From Anaspis maculata (Eukaryota > Arthropoda > Insecta > Coleoptera > Scraptiidae): DNA of 64,000 nucleotides. This document shows, piece by piece, positions 46,010 through 58,059 of the stretch. The notes beneath the pieces were generated by a model. The model searched no databases, was not told the DNA's origin, and was given only the letters and a program-made list of their open reading frames with translations. A program made the position numbers and the translations under genes. The stretch spans positions 8,670,070 to 8,734,069 of the forward strand of contig OX421967.1 of assembly GCA_949128115.1 (NCBI GenBank), read 5' to 3'. The first letter of the stretch is position 1, and every line of letters begins with the position of its first letter.

Positions 46010-46985
46010 GGTACACCACGGCAATGCCAGGAGAAGATACGTCACACGCGTTTTAGATGAAAATTATTGTTGAACATGTGAGTTCCAGTGAACAGATTCA
46101 AAAAGGGCAAGGATCGTTCAGAAATCAAACTGGAAGGAGGGTCTCAAGTAGAAGAATTTTCGCGAGGGCACCCTGTAGGTACAGAGCTCAGGCCTGTGAG
46201 CTCGTTCGTTTTTATCGCTCCGCATGTCGAAAAATCTTTCTCTTTCTGTTTCGCTGTGCCGGTGGCCCATTGCCGTTCCGTCTTTTCTTGCGACGTGCGG
46301 CACGTTTGATTCGCGCCGGGCGTTAGTTTTGAGCGAAATGCGATTTCGGATTTAGATTATGGGTTTAGGACGTTTCGGTTTGTTTGAATATTTTATTATT
46401 TTATCGGCGACGGGGGGGTTTTGTTGGAGCTGAGGGAGGTGGTGGCGGCGGCGGCAAGGAGAGGGTGTGGGGGGACGATGAGGGCGGTCTGGCCGCATCT
46501 GACGGAATTAATCTGCGGAAGTAACGGGGAAGCGTCAAATATTATTAAAGTTTTCTCTGTATTGTATTTCTCTTGCTTATTCGCCATAAGCTTCCGTCGT
46601 AATTTTTCCTAGCGCCGGAATTTCAACTGGACGAAAAATCGCAGCATCACTGGTCGACAACTGTACGGGTGAATTTTTCGATATTTTGGAGGTATGATCT
46701 GCTCTTCGACAACGAAAAGAATTATTGTCATTCACACTAGTCACAATGGAGTAGGTATCAGTTCTTGAAATGTTAGTAATTTCTTCATTTTTTGGGAGAT
46801 TGTACTCAATTTTCTAGATTCATTATTTAGACACTCCCATGCGTTTCACTAGTTATGAAAAATTTGAATTATTTTGCTCGATTCTTAAGAAAAAAATTAT
46901 TATTGAAAATAGTAGTAGACGTTATTGCTTGAAGTCCAGCTGAAGTTTCATTATAAGTGTCAAAACCGGGTGAAATCATAAAAAA
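46010..46985. other. No gene recognised; CpG- and G-rich segment
   Basis: 46180-46640 is CpG-rich and includes GGTGGTGGCGGCGGCGGCAA. No domain or splice pattern was recognised. 46640-46985 is AT-rich. Confidence 0.35.
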
Positions 46986-46989
46986 CGCT

Positions 46990-47445
46990 GCGTTGGAAGA
47001 ACCTATTGTAACAGGAAGACATTTTGATGAGATTCAAGTGCTTGAAATTGGGACAGTAACGGCTAGGCGATCCATTGACGAAATCCTCGAACCAATTTTC
47101 ATCCCATTTGCAAATCAGATCTGCCCCAATTTCATCCTGCAGCAAGATGATGCAACGCCTCACACTGCTGGAAAAATTGAAACATTTTCAGAAAAATAAG
47201 TCTTTTGAGTAACGGAGTGGCCGGCGAGCAGCCCTGACCTCAATCCAATTCAACATCTTTGGAGTACTCTGAAACGAAGATTGTTATATCGTGGAACAGC
47301 AGTAAACCTAGGAGCATAAGCTTTGCAAACTCAAGAAGAATGGAAGGACATTTCTCAAAGTGCGAGTCGTCCCTTGATAGAGTCAATGCCAAACTGTTGT
47401 GCCGAGATTCTAATAGTCAGAGGCGAACATACTCATCATTGAGTT
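46990..47445 (+). pseudogene. Tc1-like transposase, C-terminal half, broken
   Basis: Blocks are VTARRSIDEILEPIFIPFAN, CPNFILQQDDATPHTA (second catalytic Asp region), then a frame stop. WPASSPDLNPIQHLWSTLKR (third acid region) and a degraded end follow. Stops within about 47200-47330 rule out function. The first catalytic Asp region is not recognised. Confidence 0.8.
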
Positions 47446-47650
47446 TCACTTCCGTTTTAGCGAATTCTCAAATTTTATTATTAACGATTATTGTGATTTG
47501 AATTTTTTTAATCGATTGATATTTATTCAAACTTTCTTGCGTTCCACTACATCACTTTGAAGCTCGATGCTTCAAAATTATACAGGAGGAATTTCATAAG
47601 AATATTTTATTCCATTAAAAATTTATGATCATTCGAGTGAGTGATAACTG

Positions 47651-49782
47651 AACTGCGCAACAGTCAATGTATCCACCTCGGAAATTTTACCCTTTTTGGA
47701 AATGGTATAATTTTCGAATGCCAGCAGTGATTTCAATGGGGTTTGCTTTATCGAATGATAAAGGGTTAACAATTTGAAAACATCAATTAAACATTATTTG
47801 ACGTTTGGAACCTCTTCTCTTCGCAAATTTGTGCTTCTGGAGACGATTCTGTCGTCAAATTTCAATTTCACGTCACAGGAAAGGGCTCAAAGGCCGAGAA
47901 ATATGGAAAGAAACACAAGGCTTGTGAATATCCAAATGACGTCTGGATATTGCCTTGATTTGAATCTTTCATCGTCACTTAACATTGACGGACCATTATG
48001 ACATTAAAAAGTCTGCAGAATACATTATTTTAAAGTGACCGAATTGACCAATATTTTGTGGTTTCTAGCACTTTTTTTTCAATTTGCTTGACCTTTGAAG
48101 TTAGTTGTTCGGGACAAGCTTTGATAATCTTGATATAGTGCTGAAAATGTCATAAGAGCAGTTTAAGGCTTCATATGGGTCAAAAGTGCTGCATTTTTTA
48201 TCAGCAGGGCTACTTTAATTCAAATGAGACCCTGTCTGTTGATGGGATTGTTGCCAACAAAGGGTTAGATGGTTCCCATAGAGCGGGCAAAGAAACGTAT
48301 TGCATTATTTTGAACTCTATAGTAACCATCTAAGCCCTTTGTTGGCAACAATTCCATCAACAGGCAGAGTCTCATTTGGGAATGAAGTAGCCCTGCTAAT
48401 GGAAAATGCAGCAATTTTGGCCCGAATGGAGCCTTTAACTGATCGAATGACATTTTTAGCACTGCCGAAATTGTCAAAGCTTTTACCACAACAACCAACT
48501 CCAAAAGGCTCAAGTAATGTAAAAAATGTGCTGGAAAGCACAAAATATTGATCAATGAGGTCTCTTTAATTGTATTCTGAAGACCTTTTAACGTCATAAT
48601 GGTCCATCGATGTCAAAGTGACGATGAAAGATTCGTATCAAGGCAATATCCAGACGTCATTTGGATATTCACAAGTCTTGTGTTTCTTCTCATATTTCGG
48701 CCTTTGAGCCTTATCATGTGACGTGAAATTGAAATTTGACAACAGAATCGTATCCAGAAGCTGAAATTTGCAAAAAAAAAGAGGTTTCAAACGTTAAATA
48801 ATGTTTAATTGGGGTTTTCAAACTTTTAGCCCTTTATCATTCGAAAAAAATTGCCGTATTTCAGTCACTTGAAAAATAATAGAATAGAATAGAATAAAAT
48901 AGAATATTTATTGTACCAAAATGGTGTACAATTACAAAATTATATCTAACAGAAGATATTTTGTGAAATATATTTACAAAAACAAGTATTTAATCAAAGT
49001 TTAGTCTTCATTGAACAGTTTACAAACTTGAAATTATAGTGGGTTATGCTACAAAAAAGAAAAGAAAAGAAAAAGGTCAGCTGGAAAAACTCAAAAATCA
49101 TCTCCTGCCTGAACCTCAGGGCGCCTTTCAAGAAACAAAAAATATCATAGATTTTCTCTTCAGATGGTGTCTGAAATAGAGTTATATGGTAGTTGTCTGG
49201 TCCAATCTCGTGTGTGAGGTATTTTGAGAGCCAGAAGGATCTGAATGAGATTAGTGCTGGGCATCTGCAGATCAAGTGGAAGATATCCTCGCTTTCGACC
49301 TTAAAAATAATAAAGGTGTGTTGTGAGTCATATTATTTGAAAACCTTCAAAGTCCAAATTTGCTCAATTGCACCTCCTCATCATCACAAATGCGATAATG
49401 CTACGTATCAATAGAATTTGAATGCATAATTTCCAATAAAAATTCATATCTTCATTATTAGACTCCCAATTTACAAAAATCCAGAATGTCGCCAAGGCGA
49501 AGAATTAGTCTTTGTGGTTTTATTGCTAAAAATGGAAAAATTTGATTTTTTTCGCAAACGGGGACCTCTTGACGGCGGAGTAATTTTGCACCGGTTTACA
49601 TATCACCCTTTAGGAGCTACATTTGAAGCTGCTCATTGTTCGGCGTCAATCCTCCGGATAAACAAAAGATCAGCCTTTTGAACAAAGCAAACCGTATTGA
49701 AATCACCGGTGGCATTAGAAAATATACCATTTTCAAAACGGGTAAAATTTTCGAGGTGTACACATTGACTGTTGCGCAGTTT
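47651..49782. mobile_element. Large foldback element with long inverted arms
   Basis: The ends are AACTGCGCAACAGTCAATGT (47651) and its reverse complement (to 49782). The arms run inward almost without break. Left 47651-48275 and right 48325-48848 share, for example, TTGTTGCCAACAAAGGG/CCCTTTGTTGGCAACAA and AATGACGTCTGGATATTGCC/GGCAATATCCAGACGTCATT. The hairpin centre is at about 48300. The right arm is split by an insert of about 830 bp (about 48850-49680), after which the outer arm resumes (AAGCAAACC..TTGAAATCAC). No transposase is encoded. Confidence 0.8.
48872..49470 (-). mobile_element. LINE 3' end inserted in the foldback arm
   Basis: The left border is an AATAGAATAGAATAGAAT pentanucleotide run followed by ATATTTATTGTACC. 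This is the inverted tail of a non-LTR element ending in (ATTCT)n. No RT motif is left in the fragment, so the family is unknown and the right limit is approximate. Confidence 0.55.
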
Positions 49783-49789
49783 ATTTCAT

Positions 49790-50245
49790 TGTGACTAGTT
49801 TATTTCAAGTTTATTCAGCTTTAACCGATGATGATAAATACTACCATTCATGATCCAGTTCCGGTCAAAGTTGGTGAAGAAACGTGTGAAACTCAACCGG
49901 CCACAGATGAAACTTGTCAGGCTCTGGCTTTGTTGACAAGTCGTCGATACCATCTGGTAGAAGTCGTTGGGACTCCACGCTTCATATGATCAAGAGGAAC
50001 AACATCAACGGCAAAAATTACGGTTCGACAAATAATCAGGTACGACATGATTCTCTCCTTTTAGGTGGATTACACAATAACCGTCCGGTTGAATCTATAG
50101 TGCTAATCACGCTAATTGATCCGTAGTGTCTTACTAACGGTTCAGCCAAGTATATGGCTTCAGTGTGTTCTGTATTTGTATCATGTATATAGTGATTACT
50201 TCAATTTATTCGACGGATTTATGTGAACTTTACATTGCATTTGTT
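49790..50245. other. No gene recognised
   Basis: Possibly part of the Gypsy relic that follows (its LTR or integrase end), but no motif is visible. Confidence 0.35.
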
Positions 50246-50249
50246 ATGT

Positions 50250-51300
50250 GTAATTGTCAAGTCTGTCATGGGCGGTTATTTTTGTACTATTATTTTCATC
50301 ATGGTAGATGATAATATCAGTGAAGGTAGTCTCTTTGAGATGGTGACGCAGCTTTTCGATACTCCAGATGACGGCCGAACATTCTTGTTCGGTGGTTGAG
50401 GAATTTCGTTTTTGCTTTGTTGAAAACGAGGCAGAAAACATCACTTTTTCGCCTTCCTCAAACTGCTAGGTCAAAACCGCTCCGTTTTTATAGGTCGATG
50501 CATCCGTTTGGAGGGGAATGACTTCGAAAAATCGGGGAAAGTAGGATCGTCTTCCTTTTTCTTTCTTCCTTCTAGGTCAGTTGAATGACTGGACCCAACC
50601 ACCGTGGACAATTCAAGGACGAATTTTCTGTATCACCCAGCAATTCATATGAAATTTTCAACTTATGAGAGTCAGGAGAGGCTCATTCTTCAACAAATCG
50701 TCCACTTCCTCCACGTTCAAATGCAGTCCCTTTGAATACACAACGTAACTCTGGAGCTTGAACATTTATTGGCAGAAAAGATATTTTTCGCATTTCAGTT
50801 CAGCCTCAGCGATAGCTAATCACCTCCTAGGGCATCTTCGGATGAGTTCTGAAAATCAGGTCTCACCTGATCCCCCTCAACCTGACCTGACCCGACCTGA
50901 CCCAACCTGACCTGACCTGAACTGATTTTTCAAGCCCATCCAAAGATGGGCCGATCATCGCTCATCAATCAGCTCCTGGGGCATCTTCAGATAGGATTTG
51001 AAAATCGAGTCAGGTCAGGTCAAGTCAGTTCAGGTCAGGCAAGGTAAGTAGTGGGATAACGATATCGTCCAGATGAACAAACGAAAACTGTTCCGAATCT
51101 ACTGACAAAATTTGATTCATGAACCGCTGTCACGTTTGCTGGCGCATTTGGTTATTCGAAAGGCATTTTTCTGATTTTTCTGGAATGAAAGAGGGCTCTC
51201 GATGGAACCGTGGAGGCCGTGTACTCCCGGCAGCCCTTATTCAATTCAACCTGTCAGTAGGCCGTATCGATGTTCATATACCTAGAGCATAAATCCCAGA
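50250..51300 (-). pseudogene. Gypsy reverse transcriptase and RNase H relic
   Basis: On the minus strand, RT blocks lie at about 51290-51060 (QVELNKGCREYTASTVPSRA, then MPFE..NAPA, then FVHLDDIVI in another frame; the catalytic motif is HLDD). RNase H blocks lie at about 50520-50290 (LQTDAST, VMFSASFSTKQKRNSSTTEQ, ECSAVIWSIEKLR). Frame changes and a repeat insertion (50866-51048) separate them. The copy is dead. Confidence 0.75.
50866..51048. repeat. CCTGA-type inverted repeat pair inside the Gypsy relic
   Basis: A run of CCTGACCTGACC units (about 50880-50925) is mirrored by GGTCAGGTCA-type units (51005-51045). The flanking CTCCTAGGGCATCTTCGGAT and CTCCTGGGGCATCTTCAGAT are direct copies. The layout is a small foldback with tandem-repeat arms. 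Confidence 0.65.
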
Positions 51301-51582
51301 CTCTTAGTAGTTTGTTCAATGTTGAGTTGAGTGCTATTGCACCAGTTGTGATTCTGGTACATTCAAGTCGTTGTGACAAACTTCCGGTGGGGATTGAGGT
51401 GAGCTGAAATTCCGGATCTGTGAAATACAATTATTCTCAATCACATATTTTGTTGCAGTCAATTTCGGATCTCACTCCCGGAATGACATCTCCATCAAAA
51501 GCTTTGTCAGGTCTCTGACAAAGCTCTATCGTGCTGTAACAGAAAAATTTTAATTTGTGATTTCGACGGGTTTTTTTTTCAG

Positions 51583-51875
51583 AAAAAAAGCAAGGGAGGA
51601 AACCCAAGCAGGAGCTGTTTCCAACCGGCTGTCAATAAGGCGAGCAACAAGCAACCACCACCGGCAGCACGAGGACCGATATGAGATTACTGTTACTTTT
51701 CGCGGTCCTGCTGCATTGCCTGGCTCTCTCGCACAAAGGCCAATTTGATTTTCGCCCCGGTCGTAAAAACGTTTACGACCGCCCTGTCGGTTATTGGTTA
51801 TCTGCGGACAACACGCAGTGGCGAAGGTACCTCATACCTTGTGCTTGCGCCAACACAGAATCACGCATCGGATGA
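51583..51875 (+). CDS. Candidate host exon: small secreted or neuropeptide-like precursor
   Basis: A good splice acceptor (GGGTTTTTTTTTCAG, ending 51582) is followed by 98 nt and then an ATG at 51681. The 64-codon frame starts with a clear signal peptide (MRLLLLFAVLLHCLALS). After it come GQFDFRPGRK, NVYDRPVGYW and NTQWRR, then a less distinctive end at the stop 51873-51875. A GRK could be an amidation plus dibasic cleavage site, as in neuropeptide precursors; this is inference. AAG|GTACCT at about 51826 could be a splice donor, which would make this the first coding exon of a longer gene and the last 15 codons intronic. I recognise no peptide family. Codon content and the signal peptide set it apart from the surrounding repeats. 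Confidence 0.55.
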
Positions 51876-51879
51876 TCGC

Positions 51880-52260
51880 ATCACCGCAAAAAAGTTTTCT
51901 TTGATAACCGAACTTTTTCCTCAATAAAATACCGATTGAATCTTTACCACTTTGACCTTCTCCTACAGATTACTTTATAGGTCAAACTGGTCGTATTCCT
52001 AGTAGTGATGTGAAAATACGTGTGATTTATAAAAATGTAACATTTCACTTCACATTTTAGTTGACTTACCTACAGGTTTGGCTGTCATTTATATGAATAA
52101 TGGAATTTTTGCCCAATACAGCTGTTACAGCCTATAAAAATAGATTATTGATGTTTTTGCTAAACTACCAGTGGAACTTCTGATGTCAATCAAAAAAGTC
52201 ATTTGAATCTGAAATTTTTCTTGTGAAAAAACTGCCACCATATGGACCATATACCATATG
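51880..52260. other. No gene recognised
   Basis: AT-rich. It may be intron of the preceding candidate gene. Confidence 0.35.
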
Positions 52261-52261
52261 G

Positions 52262-54960
52262 ATTACTCGAAATCAGAAATTCTTCCAAGAATCTTCAGAA
52301 ATCTCGTAAATATTTCTAGAAATCTCACAGACGTCTTTGAAATGCCTGGAGATTTCTTCTCAAAACTCTCACAATGTTCCAAAATCTCTAGGAATCTCAT
52401 ACAAATCTTCAGAAATGCATAGAAATTTTTGGGGATTCTCGAACATATTCAGAAATACCTACATACCTACAAAATCTCTCAAACTCTCGAAAGTCCCGTA
52501 GAAATCTCAAAAAATCCATTGGAGGTGTCAGAGCATTTTCAGAACTCCCATACGAACTTTCAGGATCCCGTAAAATATTTCTAATTTTTTCAAAATTTTG
52601 TAGAAATTCATAGAAATCCTCAAGAATCCCATAGGAAACTCTAAAACTCCCCAGGAAAGTTATAAAAACCTCAAAAGTAATCCTGTAGACCTTGAGAAAT
52701 TCCCCAAATTTCCGTGTGAAATTTTGAGGGATCCCTTGAATTTCCGTAGAATTTGATAATTTCCCCTGATCTCTAGTCTTCCAAAATCTTGAAAAAATAT
52801 CCAAAAACTCCTAGAAATCCTGTAGAGAGGTTTAGAACTTTTTTTCCATATGAAATTTCATATTTCACTGGAAATCTTGCAGAAATCCTCCAAAAATTTT
52901 CAGAGATTCCTCGAACTTTCATAGAAATCTCAAGAGATCTCTGGGATTTTTCCAAAATCTATACTTATTTCTCAGTAACCCCCTCGCTAATCTCCATCAG
53001 GAACCCTGTGAAAATCTTTTGAAAATTAGAAAGTCTTGGAGCAATCTAGAGACTTTCACAGGAACCATAATCCCATCACTCGACAGCCAATGCTCACTGA
53101 AACAAGCAATGTCAACATTTTGGTCCCTTTGAGGTCTTTGAGGTAGGATTCAACCCTGAAGGCTTCATTGCGCAGCGATTTTATATTCATGTGGAGGAAC
53201 CTCAACCTTTTGCCGCGAGCATCAACATCCAGCTTTCGTCGCATCAGCTGTCCACCTCGATACCTCAGCACCCTTAGGCCAGTTTTCAGCCTTGATGGTC
53301 TTCTCAAGGTTACATAGATTTACGGTAACTTTGGACGATGAATAGTGCTTTGGAAATTTGAAGGTCAGTTCTTCGCACTCAACCTCAGGAACCACCTTCC
53401 GCATGACAAGCTTCACCTGGTCAGAGGTCGTCCCAGGAGTTAACCTAGTCACATGTGAATAAATTTTGAAAATGCTTGGAATTCCCAAAAACCTCGCAAA
53501 AATCTTTGGGAATCTCTAGAAACTTTTGAAAATTTGGAAGTTTGAACTTTGAAAACGAAATTTGGAAGTTTCGTGGAAATCTTGAGGAATTCATAGAAAC
53601 TTTTGGGAGTCCTGAAAAAGTCTCAAGAAAACTCTTCAAAATCAAAATGCTCTTGGAATCCCCGGAAATCCAGTGGAAATCTGCAAAAATACTGAGCAAC
53701 TTTTAGTTTGCTTATACTAATCAACAGAAATCCGTAGAGATCCAGCAGAAATCTTCAAAAATCCCTAGAAATATTCCAAAAATCTTTGAAACGTCCCACA
53801 CAAATCTTTAGAAATCCCTGAATTTTTGAGAATGGATTCAGTCGAAGGAGGAAATAGTGTTGGAAAGTGGAAGAAAATCCTTAGAAATCTTGTAGAAATC
53901 TCCAGAGGCTCTCAAAAGTCTCATACAAATATTCAGAAATCTGTAATAAATTGCGAAAACCTCCACAAAATCCAAGAATAACGTAGAAATGTTTAGAACT
54001 CGCTAAACCCCCTGCAATTCTTAGGAATCTCGTGGAAATTTCTAGAGATCCTCAGAAATCTTTCAAGATTCTATAGAAATATTGTGAACCTTAGAAACTT
54101 CATGCAAATATCCAGTCTGTGGAAATCTTGAACCAACTAGAAATTGCATACACATCTTGAATCTCAGAGCTCTATAGACATTTTCAGAAATTCTCAGAAA
54201 TCCCTGGTGGACTTCGTTACCATCTTTGGATGTAACGATATGTCAATCCCTAGAAATGTTGTTCTTGAAGATCTCAAGAAATTCCCACAAATTCCGTATA
54301 AGAATTCAGAAACCTCCAGAAATCCAAAACAAATCTTGAGAAATCCTCAGAGATCCCTCAGAAATGTACAGCAATCCATTTACATTTTGCGAAACCATTT
54401 ATATAAAATTACTTAGTTCTTTCTTACCTTTATACATATATATTTACTAAGTTTACAAGCTTAACTATATACCTACTTTTTCGAAATTCAGATTACTATT
54501 TAAGTTTACCTATTATTGTGTTATTTTTTGTGTTATAGTATCCTTTGTATATTAGCAGCCCAAATTGTGGGAAGGTGTCATTTTTAAATAAATGTCTGTA
54601 TATATATATAGACATCATCACAGGAATTTTCAGAAATTTCGTAAATATCTTGAGTTATCCTGTTAAAATCTTCACAAATCTCTAGAAATTCTTCAAAAAT
54701 CTCATGAGAATCTTTATGAATCCCTAAAAATTTTTAATATCTGCGGAAATACCTTGTAAATTTTCAAAAACTCATGGCAATTCTTGGAAATCGTTGTAAA
54801 TCTTTGAAATTTCCTACAAATCGTTGAAAATCTTGGTAATAATCTATGAATCCTTGAAAATCCCGGAAAACTTCTGGAGATCTCGTAGAAATATTTGAAA
54901 ATCCCATAGAATCTTAAGAACTGATTATAAATCCTCAGAAACTATTGAGAATTTCATACA
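52262..54960. repeat. Degenerate AGAAATC tandem array
   Basis: Hundreds of short, diverged units of the type (C/G)AGAAATCT(C/T)(C/G/T)(T/A)AG or TAGAAATC fill this stretch. It is interrupted by LINE sequence at 53056-53488 and by non-repetitive DNA at 54415-54600. The array resumes at 57815-58050, beyond the foldback element. Open frames rich in F, R and E here are repeat translations. Confidence 0.8.
53056..53488 (-). pseudogene. LINE fragment: end of ORF1 and start of endonuclease
   Basis: On the minus strand, 53488-53290 reads VTRLTPGTTSDQVKLVMRKV, then SSSKVTVNL and NWPKGAEVSRW. This is the RRM-like end of a CR1/Jockey-type ORF1. From about 53215 a second frame reads LRFLHMNIKSLRNEAFRVES, the usual start of the LINE endonuclease. 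The remainder is absent. The piece sits inside the AGAAATC array. Confidence 0.7.
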
Positions 54961-54993
54961 AGCCTTATTGTCATCCCTATGAACAGGTTTGGT

Positions 54994-55263
54994 ACATTTC
55001 ACCGACAACCAACTCACCGACTGGACATTTCACCGACAGCCATTTCACCGAACGGACATTTCACCGAGACGCCGTTTCGCCGACAGGACATTTCACCGAC
55101 TCGCCGATTCACCGACTGGACATTTCACCGACAAGACAATTCGCCGATACGCCATTTCACCGACAGGACATTTCACCGACACGCCGATCCACCGACAGGA
55201 CATCTCGCCGACAGGACATTTTACCGACACGCCATTTCACCGACAGGACATTTTTCACCGACA
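54994..55263 (+). repeat. Left arm minisatellite
   Basis: About 16 units of the form TTTCACCGACAGGACA with variants TCGCC, ACGCC and CTGGACA. Confidence 0.9.
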
Positions 55264-55269
55264 GGCAAG

Positions 55270-55760
55270 GATGGCACGGAAAAAACCCACTTGAAAAACC
55301 CACGCAAAAACCCACACAAAAACCCACATTGGATTTTTATCAAAAACCCACGCAAAAACCCACACAAAAACCCTGACAAAAACCCACACAAAAATCCTTA
55401 TGAAATGTGTTTTTTTTCAGTTTTTAGTACTCTCAATGCTCCCATATTGTGTCGTCTCAAACGAGTTCTAGGCCTAAGAAAAGTTTTGAAGAGGGTGACC
55501 CGGGAAAGTTTTTGTGTAACAATTATCAGCCCTAACTTCGAAGAATACAGGTGAGCCATCAAAGTAGCTGTCGTACAAACTCGCTTCCGATTTGCAGAGG
55601 CCTGTCGTTTATCGGTTGCAACTGTCATTGACTTGACAGATAGGCAATTTTTACAACAAAATATAGATGGCGCCACACAAAAACCCAGCAAAAGCCAAAA
55701 ACCCACCAAAAACACAAAAACCCATCAAAACCCAAAAACCCACCCACTTTTTCTGAATAT
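55270..55760 (+). repeat. AAAAACCCAC repeats, two clusters
   Basis: Clusters of AAAAACCCAC(A/G)C units lie at about 55280-55395 and 55670-55745, with about 270 bp of other sequence between. Confidence 0.75.
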
Positions 55761-55910
55761 ATGGGTTTTTGCCAACCCTGCCGACAGGACATTTCACCGA
55801 CTCGCCGATTCACCGACAGTACATTTCACCGACAAGAAAACTCACCAACAGGACATTCCACTGACAAGACACTTCACGCACTCGACAGCTCACCAACAGG
55901 AAATTTGACT

Positions 55911-56509
55911 AACTCGCCAAATTTGCTTGAAAATGAGTTTCCTGAAAATACTGCAAAATGGAAACATATCGTGTTTGGTATTGGCGAATGCGGAAAACAA
56001 CTTTTTTTGTGTAGGTTTCATGTTTCCACACTGACCCTGTACATTGCTAGAAGCTCAAACGTGGAAAACAGATTGTTGTCTTCATCTTTTTCCCGGAAAA
56101 TTCGAGGAAAATGAAATTGGTATGATAATGCTGCTAATCAATCTGGATTCGGAGATACGGTTACCGAGTTACAAGTTTTTCCGTGTCTGGGGTCTCCAAA
56201 CGTCCCAAGTTTCCTTATGGATTGAAGAAAGTTCACAGTTTTCCACCGAAATACGTTGGGAAATTTACGTTATTGGTTTTTTCCATCAACCGTTGTGTTC
56301 TACTCACATATTGCTTGGGGTCAATGAGAAAGAAAGTGGGAAATTGTGGAAGATTGAATTTCCACCTTTCCCGCCGAAAATTCAAAAAACGAACGAATGA
56401 TATGGGATCGTTAAAAATGAAGTTACTGAACTGGTTATTCTATTTTTGTGGGAGTAAATTCCCACTTTTTCATCAGAATAATGATAGGTACTCAAGTGAA
56501 GAGTAAATT
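55911..56509. other. Unassigned interior of the foldback element
   Basis: Overlapping plus-strand frames of 107-118 codons run here (55761-56506), without any recognised domain. Confidence 0.35.
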
Positions 56510-57600
56510 TCTTATTAGGTAAATCTGAAAAGAGAAGAGAATGCTCGAGTCAAAAAATCACAAATTGACTGTGTATCTGGTAAGCCTAAGATGATGATAC
56601 TCAAGTCAAAAATAAACTCCTCAACTGGTGAGTCTATGAAATAAGATTGCTTGAGTCAAAAATAGACTTCATCTATTCAGTGCAGTAAGTTCAAAAAGAA
56701 GAATGATACTTGAGTCAAAAATCAATTCTTGATCTGGTAGGCCTGGAAAGAAGGATGATACTTGAGTCGAGAATAAACTCCATATCTAGTAAACCTGCGG
56801 ATACTTGATTCAAGAATAGACCCCTTATACGAGTAGTGGGTCTGAAAAGAAAGATGACACTTGAGTTGAGTTAAAATGAACTTCTTATCTGGTGGGTCTG
56901 AAAAGGAAGAGGATGTTTGAATCAAAAACTCAAAAATAGGCTCTGCATATGGTGAGTCAAAAAAATAGCATGATACTCGATCAAAGATAAACTCCTGAAC
57001 TAGCAGGTAGAAAAAGTGTTCTTGTCAAAAATATCCTCAATCTATGTAGTGAGTTGAAAAAGAATGAGGATGGTACTTGTGGGGAAATCAGTTATTTATT
57101 TGGTGGGTCAGGAAAGAAGGATCATACTTGAGTTCGAAATAAACTCCATATCTGGTAGGCCTGAGAATAATTGTTTCAAAAATCAAACCCTTATCTGGTG
57201 GCGCTAAAAAAAAGGATGATACTTGAGCAAAAAATATTCTTCTTATCTGGTGGGTCTGACAAGAAAAATTATACCTCGGATGATACTTCAGTCAAAAATC
57301 GGTCTCTTATCTAATAGGCGCAGAAAAATTATAGTTGAGTTAAGAATACACTTCTCATTTTGTGGGTTTGAAAAAGAGGAGAATGCTTGAGTCAAAAACT
57401 AAGAAACTGACCGGGTATCTGGTGGTAGTTACCACCTAATTACTGGACTTGAGCCAAAAAAAAAGGACGATACTCTAGTCAAAATGAACTCCGCAACTGG
57501 CGGATCTGAAAAAACAAAGATACCTAAGCAAAGAATCATTTCCTCATCAGATGGGTCTGAAAGGAGGAAGATACTTGAGTAAAAATCAGGCACTTTTGGA
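56510..57600 (+). repeat. About 58-bp tandem array, GATACTTGAGTCAAAAAT units
   Basis: Roughly 18 diverged units repeat GATGATACTTGAGTCAAAAA, an AACTCCTTATCTGGTGGGTC-like block and a TGAAAAGAA block. Confidence 0.85.
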
Positions 57601-57814
57601 GCTGAACAGCAACCATGCTCAAAATCGCACTGGTACGGAATCGAGCATATCAATCTTTCAAATTATTGTAGATGCCTATGATCCAAAACTCAAAACGCTA
57701 CAGTCCTGTCGGTGAATCGGCGATTCGGTGAAATGTCCTGTCGGTGAAATGTCCTGTCGGTCGTACTGTCGGTGAGTTGGTTGTCGGTGAAATGTCCGTA
57801 TTCCCTTTGAACTG

Positions 57815-58050
57815 TAGGAATATCAAGGAATCTTTGAGAAATATTGGTAATCTTCAAAAATTCTTGGCATTGTCGTAGAAATCCCTGGAAATTCCTTAGA
57901 AAATAACTAGAATCCTTAGACGTCCTGTGGAATTTTTCATGAAAATTCTGTAAAAGTCTGAGAATCTCTACAAACCTCATAGAAATCTCCCAAGATTCTT
58001 TTGACTAAGGAATTTAGTAGATTTTTTTGGAGAGACCCTGGAAATTTTTA
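57815..58050. repeat. AGAAATC array, right continuation
   Basis: The same unit type as at 52262-54960, resuming after the foldback element. Confidence 0.7.
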
Positions 58051-58059
58051 GAAAATCGC

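Larger units (their letters stand above)
54994..57795. mobile_element. Foldback element with TTTCACCGACAGGACA arms
   Basis: The left arm (54994-55263) is a tandem array of about 16-17-bp units, TTTCACCGACAGGACA. The right arm (57712-57795) is the reverse complement. The outermost ACATTTCACCGACAACCAAC continues for 28 identical bases in both ends. A second direct block lies at 55782-55910. The interior holds AAACCCAC repeats, about 350 bp of unassigned sequence and a tandem array of roughly 58-bp units. No transposase was recognised. It sits in the AGAAATC array, which resumes on the right. Confidence 0.75.

Noticed and set aside
54994..55263. Possible CRISPR array, TTTCACCGACAGGACA
   Set aside because: Tandem repeat without unique spacers; no cas genes.
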